A stretch of 16,373 bases of DNA, taken from the NCBI GenBank assembly GCA_945957225.1, contig CAMFKK010000016.1:1-16373 (forward strand), written 5' to 3'. Under the pieces are notes generated by a model. It saw only the letters and a program-made list of their open reading frames with translations, did no database searches and had not been told where the DNA came from. Both the position numbers and the translations under genes were made by a program. Position 1 is the first letter of the stretch; each line of letters begins with the position of its first letter. Below, piece after piece: positions 15,001 through 16,373 of this stretch. Origin of the DNA: an uncultured Sphingobacteriia bacterium. GTDB taxonomy: Bacteria > Bacteroidota > Bacteroidia > Chitinophagales > Chitinophagaceae.

Positions 15001-16342
15001 TCCGGAATCATTTTAGGTGCATATAAATAAGCTGCACCCATGGCATTCTGCAATAATTTAATTTTAATCAATGCAACTTTATCAGATACAGTAGGCAATT
15101 GCTCAATAAATGCCATGTCTTTTCCACGCATCTCGTTTTGCAAGCGAATCATGGAAATAATAATTTTTGACAAATTAGGCTGGGCGCTAATGTTTACATT
15201 CAAGGCATGTAAAATCTCAGCAATCACATGAATTGACTTTCTAAAATCTTGTTGCACAAAAAGTGCATTGGCATAGTAATAACCAAGATTTCCCAATTGT
15301 AGGGGAGTCAAATCCTTTCTTCTAAGAAACTCATAGGTTGTTTCACAAATATCAAATTTGAGTACTAAGGAAGCAGCCTTAATGTACTCCATATATAAAT
15401 CAATGACAAAATCAGGGCGTTTCTCTTCATCTGTAGGTTCTATCATTTCTATCAAATGATTATAACAGCGAAAATTAACTTCAAAAAGGGCAATTTTTTG
15501 TGAACGTTCAATTCCCTTCCATAACATTGATTCAAAGGGCTTACAAAATTTGGCTGGTACGTTTAAAAGTTTGTCCAGTAATACAAAAAACTCTTCCTCC
15601 ATTTCTGAGGTTTCCTGTATGCTTGTATAAGCAGCAACAATGGATAAATAAATTTCTTGTAAACTGCTATCTGGAGTATTGCGCAATAAAAATGAGGCCA
15701 ATTCCATTTCACTAAATGCATAGAATCCGTGTTTGCCTGCTGGCATTAATATGCCTTTGTGTAAAAGTTGGTCTAATAAATTGATGGCCAATCTTTCATT
15801 CTTAATTGCGGACTTCACTACTTCAAACCAAAATGTGTTCCCAAAAGCTGCTGCATAAGTGAGTAAAATCAGTTCCTCATTACTTAGTCTTGAAATTAAA
15901 ACTTCATAATAGGATGCTGGATTATTGAAATTAATATTGGTGGTATGTGCAAGCTCTTTATTGAGGCACCAGCATGCCTTCTCAAAATCAAATGCCAATC
16001 CCCCGGTTTCCACCAATTTTTCGCAGGCTTTATCAATCAAATTGACCAAACCACTAGTCTTGGGTAACAATAAAGACGTTGTTGCATCTAGGTCTTTTTC
16101 ACAAAGACCTGCCATTGAAAGTAGTTGATTGGTTTGAATAGCGCTAAGTGGCAGTAAATTTATCTTTGCTTTTACAAATCCTTGCTCTTCAACATTTTGC
16201 CATTTCTGTATATAGGTTAATTGATCTTGACTAAGTTTATGATGCTCATAAGTAAATATAAAATTGATTCTAGTGGCTGGAAATTCATTGAGAAAACCTT
16301 GTATGATTTTTAAAACTGCTGGAGATGCATGATGAATATCTC
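12093..16342 (-). CDS. STAND ATPase-helical repeat-GAF-adenylate cyclase-HD protein, 5' end cut by the contig edge
   Basis: The frame stays open from the stop at 12093 to the adapter junction at 16342; the Met at 16115 is internal. Residues are numbered from that Met. Before it, DIHHASPAVLKIIQGFL and following sequence resemble the Walker B end of a STAND/AAA_16 ATPase, whose Walker A lies outside the window. Residues 1-750 form a long helical TPR-like region, followed by a GAF domain (about 765-905) and a coiled-coil linker with LLLNILPSEIAEEL. The class III cyclase (about 965-1140) has metal Asp973 and Asp1017, adenine-selecting Lys1013 and Asp1086, and transition-state Asn1093 and Arg1097, so it should make cAMP as a homodimer. 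A C-terminal HD domain (about 1155-1310) has His1169, His1173, His1206-Asp1207 and Asp1267/Asp1269. There is no membrane segment. The HAD phosphatase gene follows one base later. The GAF ligand and HD substrate are unknown. Confidence 0.92.
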
Positions 16343-16373
16343 CTGTCTCTTATACACATCTCCGAGCCCACGA
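16343..16373. other. Synthetic Nextera adapter at right end
   Basis: This is the reverse complement of the adapter at the left end. It begins with the inverted 19-bp mosaic end (CTGTCTCTTATACACATCT, 16343-16361). It marks the technical end of the genomic insert, inside the large cyclase gene. Confidence 0.97.

Noticed and set aside
12093..16115. Taking the Met at 16115 as the true start of the cyclase protein
   Set aside because: The frame continues open for 75 more codons to the adapter and encodes a recognisable ATPase-like segment.
1..16373. Terminal inverted repeats suggesting that the whole window is a composite transposon
   Set aside because: The repeats are exact Nextera adapter sequence including the engineered mosaic end. 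No transposase gene is present and the content is housekeeping genes.

Overview
The window is about 16.3 kb of bacterial genomic DNA, almost certainly from a Bacteroidota member. It may belong to the Chitinophagaceae (a Sediminibacterium-like freshwater organism would fit), but that lower rank is inference only. The evidence is a moderately AT-rich genome, several TAnnTTTG-type -7 promoter boxes, A-tracts instead of Shine-Dalgarno sequences before start codons, a very long IF-2, a DUF4834-like small membrane protein and the Bacteroidota form of PurF. Both ends carry the same synthetic Nextera adapter in inverted orientation (5-38 and 16343-16373). Real sequence therefore runs from about 39 to 16342, and the first and last genes are cut by library construction rather than by biology.

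All genes but one are on the minus strand, so they read from right to left. From the right: a 3'-complete but 5'-truncated gene for a giant soluble signalling protein (end of a STAND/AAA ATPase, long helical repeat region, GAF, class III adenylate cyclase, HD hydrolase). One base further is a YihX-like HAD phosphatase gene, whose stop overlaps the stop of the only plus-strand gene, a DUF4834-like small membrane protein. A compact divergent promoter region separates that gene from the rimP-nusA-infB operon (ribosome maturation, transcription elongation/termination, translation initiation). A terminator hairpin and then a periplasmic SurA/PpiC-type peptidyl-prolyl isomerase follow.

A 480-bp gene-free stretch (4255-4735) holds an exactly 36-bp-periodic array of seven AT-rich palindromes, built as a 72-bp tandem repeat of two diverged 36-bp halves. 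To its left is a likely stress module: a MarR-family regulator, a pirin, a YceI-like protein and an NADPH-dependent FMN reductase. A nearly identical 16-bp site sits on the promoters of marR and pirin, suggesting an autoregulated local regulon. A perfect-stem terminator then precedes a purF-like amidophosphoribosyltransferase gene that runs off the left end.

The observations most worth following are: (1) the 36-bp palindrome array; (2) a terminator-like hairpin plus U-run filling the short leader of rimP-nusA-infB, a candidate attenuator for an operon that encodes NusA; (3) the fusion of an adenylate cyclase having adenine-selecting residues with an HD hydrolase domain, which could make and break a nucleotide signal in one protein; and (4) the MarR/pirin shared operator. 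I see no CRISPR array, phage, IS element, rRNA or tRNA. Nothing here is proven to be a wholly new system.
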